Part shown: positions 33,574 through 34,754 of the stretch, piece by piece | Position numbering within the stretch: the stretch's first letter is position 1 | Layout: each line of letters opens with the position of its first letter | Source of the DNA: Pedobacter agri PB92 | GTDB taxonomy: Bacteria > Bacteroidota > Bacteroidia > Sphingobacteriales > Sphingobacteriaceae | DNA: 34,754 nucleotides | NCBI RefSeq assembly: GCF_000258495.1 | Contig: NZ_AJLG01000031.1 | Span: forward strand, 1-34,754 | Reading direction: 5' to 3' | Program-made: the position numbers and the translations under genes | Notes under the pieces: model-generated | Seen by the model: only the letters and a program-made list of their open reading frames with translations | Database searches by the model: none | Told to the model about the DNA's origin: nothing

Positions 33574-34725
33574 CTAAAGTTTAACGGGCCCACTGCCAAT
33601 TTCACTTACATAAATTGCGGCAGGATAACCAATCTTGTCGACATAATAGTCTGTTAAGTGTTTTGCGAAATCCTCTTCAAAACCTTTCTCCAATAATGCA
33701 ATAGCACAACCGCCAAAACCGGCACCAGTCATTCGGGCGCCTATCACATGATCATATCCTAAACAAAACGACACAACAGCATCTAACTCTTCTCCGCTTA
33801 CTTCATATAATTCTTTTAACGATTGATGAGAAGCATACATCAATCTGCCGAACTCATCCAGGCTTCCACTATTTAATGCTTTAGCGGCCAAATGGACACG
33901 ATCATTTTCTTTAACAACATGTGTGGCTCGTTTCAAAACTGTATCATCTGTGATGAGATGACTGTGCAGGGCGAATTTTTCTGCATTTAACTCGCAAAGA
34001 TGATGCAACGTAATTTCCTCATTCAGCACACTTAAAGCCTGTTGGCATTCTGCAACTCGTTCGTTATATTTTGAATCGGCCAGTTCCCGTGGTTTATTAG
34101 TATTGATAATTGCTAACACATATTTGCCTAAATCAACATCAACCATTTTATATTTTAGTGTTTCGCAATCTAATACAATGGCCTTATTTCTTTCTCCAAA
34201 AGCTACCGCAAACTGATCCATAATGCCAGAATTTAATCCGATAAATTCATTTTCTACACGCTTGGCCAATTTCACAAGTTCAAGTTTATCGTAACCTAAA
34301 TTTAAATAATCATTTAGGGCAAAGGCGGTCGCGATTTCAATTGATGCAGAAGATGATAATCCCGAACCAATTGGAATATTGCCAAAGTATAAAAAATCGA
34401 ACCCATTTATCTCTTTACCATCTTTTATGAACTCATTGATTACGCCGATGGGATAATTTGCCCAATAAGATCCATCTTTCTCATGGAGGCGATTACTTTC
34501 CACTTCTTTATCACCATCAAAGTTTAAACTTTTAAATCTGTATTTCTGATCGTTGTTTGGGGCAATTGCAATCCAGGTACCTAATGTAATTGCACATGGC
34601 ATCACAAGGCCGCCGTTATAGTCAATATGCTCACCAATCAGATTTACGCGACCTGGACTAAAATAAATAGCATCGGCATTTTTGTGGTATTGTTCTGCAA
34701 ATTTTTGGTCAAGTTCAATTTTCAT
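33574..34725 (-). CDS. galK: Galactokinase
   Basis: The 383-residue GHMP kinase phosphorylates galactose in the Leloir pathway. Galactokinase signature GRVNLIGEHIDYNGG (26-40) includes Arg27. The ATP motif is PIGSGLSSSASIE (118-130). The catalytic Asp170 lies in NSGIMDQFAVAFG, and the third motif is 'GARMTGAGFGGCAIAL'. Length and spacing are normal. Start ATG at 34723-34725; the upstream 29 bases to the window end may hold the end of a promoter or a preceding gal gene outside the window. Cytoplasmic. Confidence 0.95.
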   Translation of the reverse strand: MKIELDQKFAEQYHKNADAIYFSPGRVNLIGEHIDYNGGLVMPCAITLGTWIAIAPNNDQKYRFKSLNFDGDKEVESNRLHEKDGSYWANYPIGVINEFIKDGKEINGFDFLYFGNIPIGSGLSSSASIEIATAFALNDYLNLGYDKLELVKLAKRVENEFIGLNSGIMDQFAVAFGERNKAIVLDCETLKYKMVDVDLGKYVLAIINTNKPRELADSKYNERVAECQQALSVLNEEITLHHLCELNAEKFALHSHLITDDTVLKRATHVVKENDRVHLAAKALNSGSLDEFGRLMYASHQSLKELYEVSGEELDAVVSFCLGYDHVIGARMTGAGFGGCAIALLEKGFEEDFAKHLTDYYVDKIGYPAAIYVSEIGSGPVKL

Positions 34726-34754
34726 TTGGTTAAAATATTTATTAGTGTGTACGT

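Overview
The window looks like chromosomal DNA from a Bacteroidota bacterium, most likely Sphingobacteriaceae (Pedobacter or a close relative). The evidence is low GC, AT-rich spacers without strong Shine-Dalgarno sequences, a few boxes matching the Bacteroidota -7 consensus TAnnTTTG, Bacteroidota-type lipoprotein signals, an OmpA protein with a thrombospondin type 3 linker, and the futalosine menaquinone genes mqnA and mqnE. It is a largely housekeeping region. I see no transposase, phage module, CRISPR array or known defence cluster.

Layout. 1-5618 is a minus-strand run: a broken NTF2-like lipoprotein at the window edge, a small membrane protein, CutC, a DUF2314 protein, a glycosylasparaginase-type Ntn-hydrolase, and a nitrilase-family omega-amidase next to a methionine/glutamine-type aminotransferase. 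5777-7919 holds a Bcr/CflA-like MFS exporter and a divergent YhhQ queuosine-precursor transporter. 8001-13760 is the methionine region: metY-metX-hom on the minus strand behind a long leader, then a separate cystathionine synthase/lyase gene. 13883-17268 is plus strand: a lipocalin-like lipoprotein, mqnE (frameshifted), a histidine phosphatase and mqnA. A minus-strand ribosome hibernation factor follows. 17982-22356 carries mutS, an NlpC/P60 lipoprotein and two thioredoxin-fold exported proteins. 22389-26576 mixes small membrane and outer membrane proteins, a START-like protein, a glutaryl-CoA-type acyl-CoA dehydrogenase, folB, a thioesterase and Hsp20. 26737-29126 has a conserved uncharacterised 'FAEIGAGQEV' protein and an LD-carboxypeptidase. 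29127-30021 is mostly non-coding but holds a minus-strand unit: a 53-aa ORF, a tRNA-like RNA with a CAU triplet, and two terminators. 30022-34725 has a degenerate DEAD-box protein, an OmpA protein, a SpoU-type RNA methyltransferase and galK.

The most interesting element is the metY leader. It contains a clear SAM-I aptamer (12066-12174, minus strand). About 100 nt downstream lies a 12-codon ORF reading M-Q-A-I-T-C-M-C-C-C-I-Q, whose Cys/Met codons form one arm and the loop of a hairpin. More hairpins, some mutually exclusive, follow before metY. This looks like a SAM riboswitch stacked on a cysteine/methionine leader-peptide attenuator.

Three genes (the edge lipoprotein, mqnE, and the outer membrane lipoprotein at 22643-23441) each appear broken by exactly one extra base. 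That points to indel errors in the assembly, or less likely to real decay or +1 recoding. All functional calls come from reading motifs in the sequence; no database search was run.
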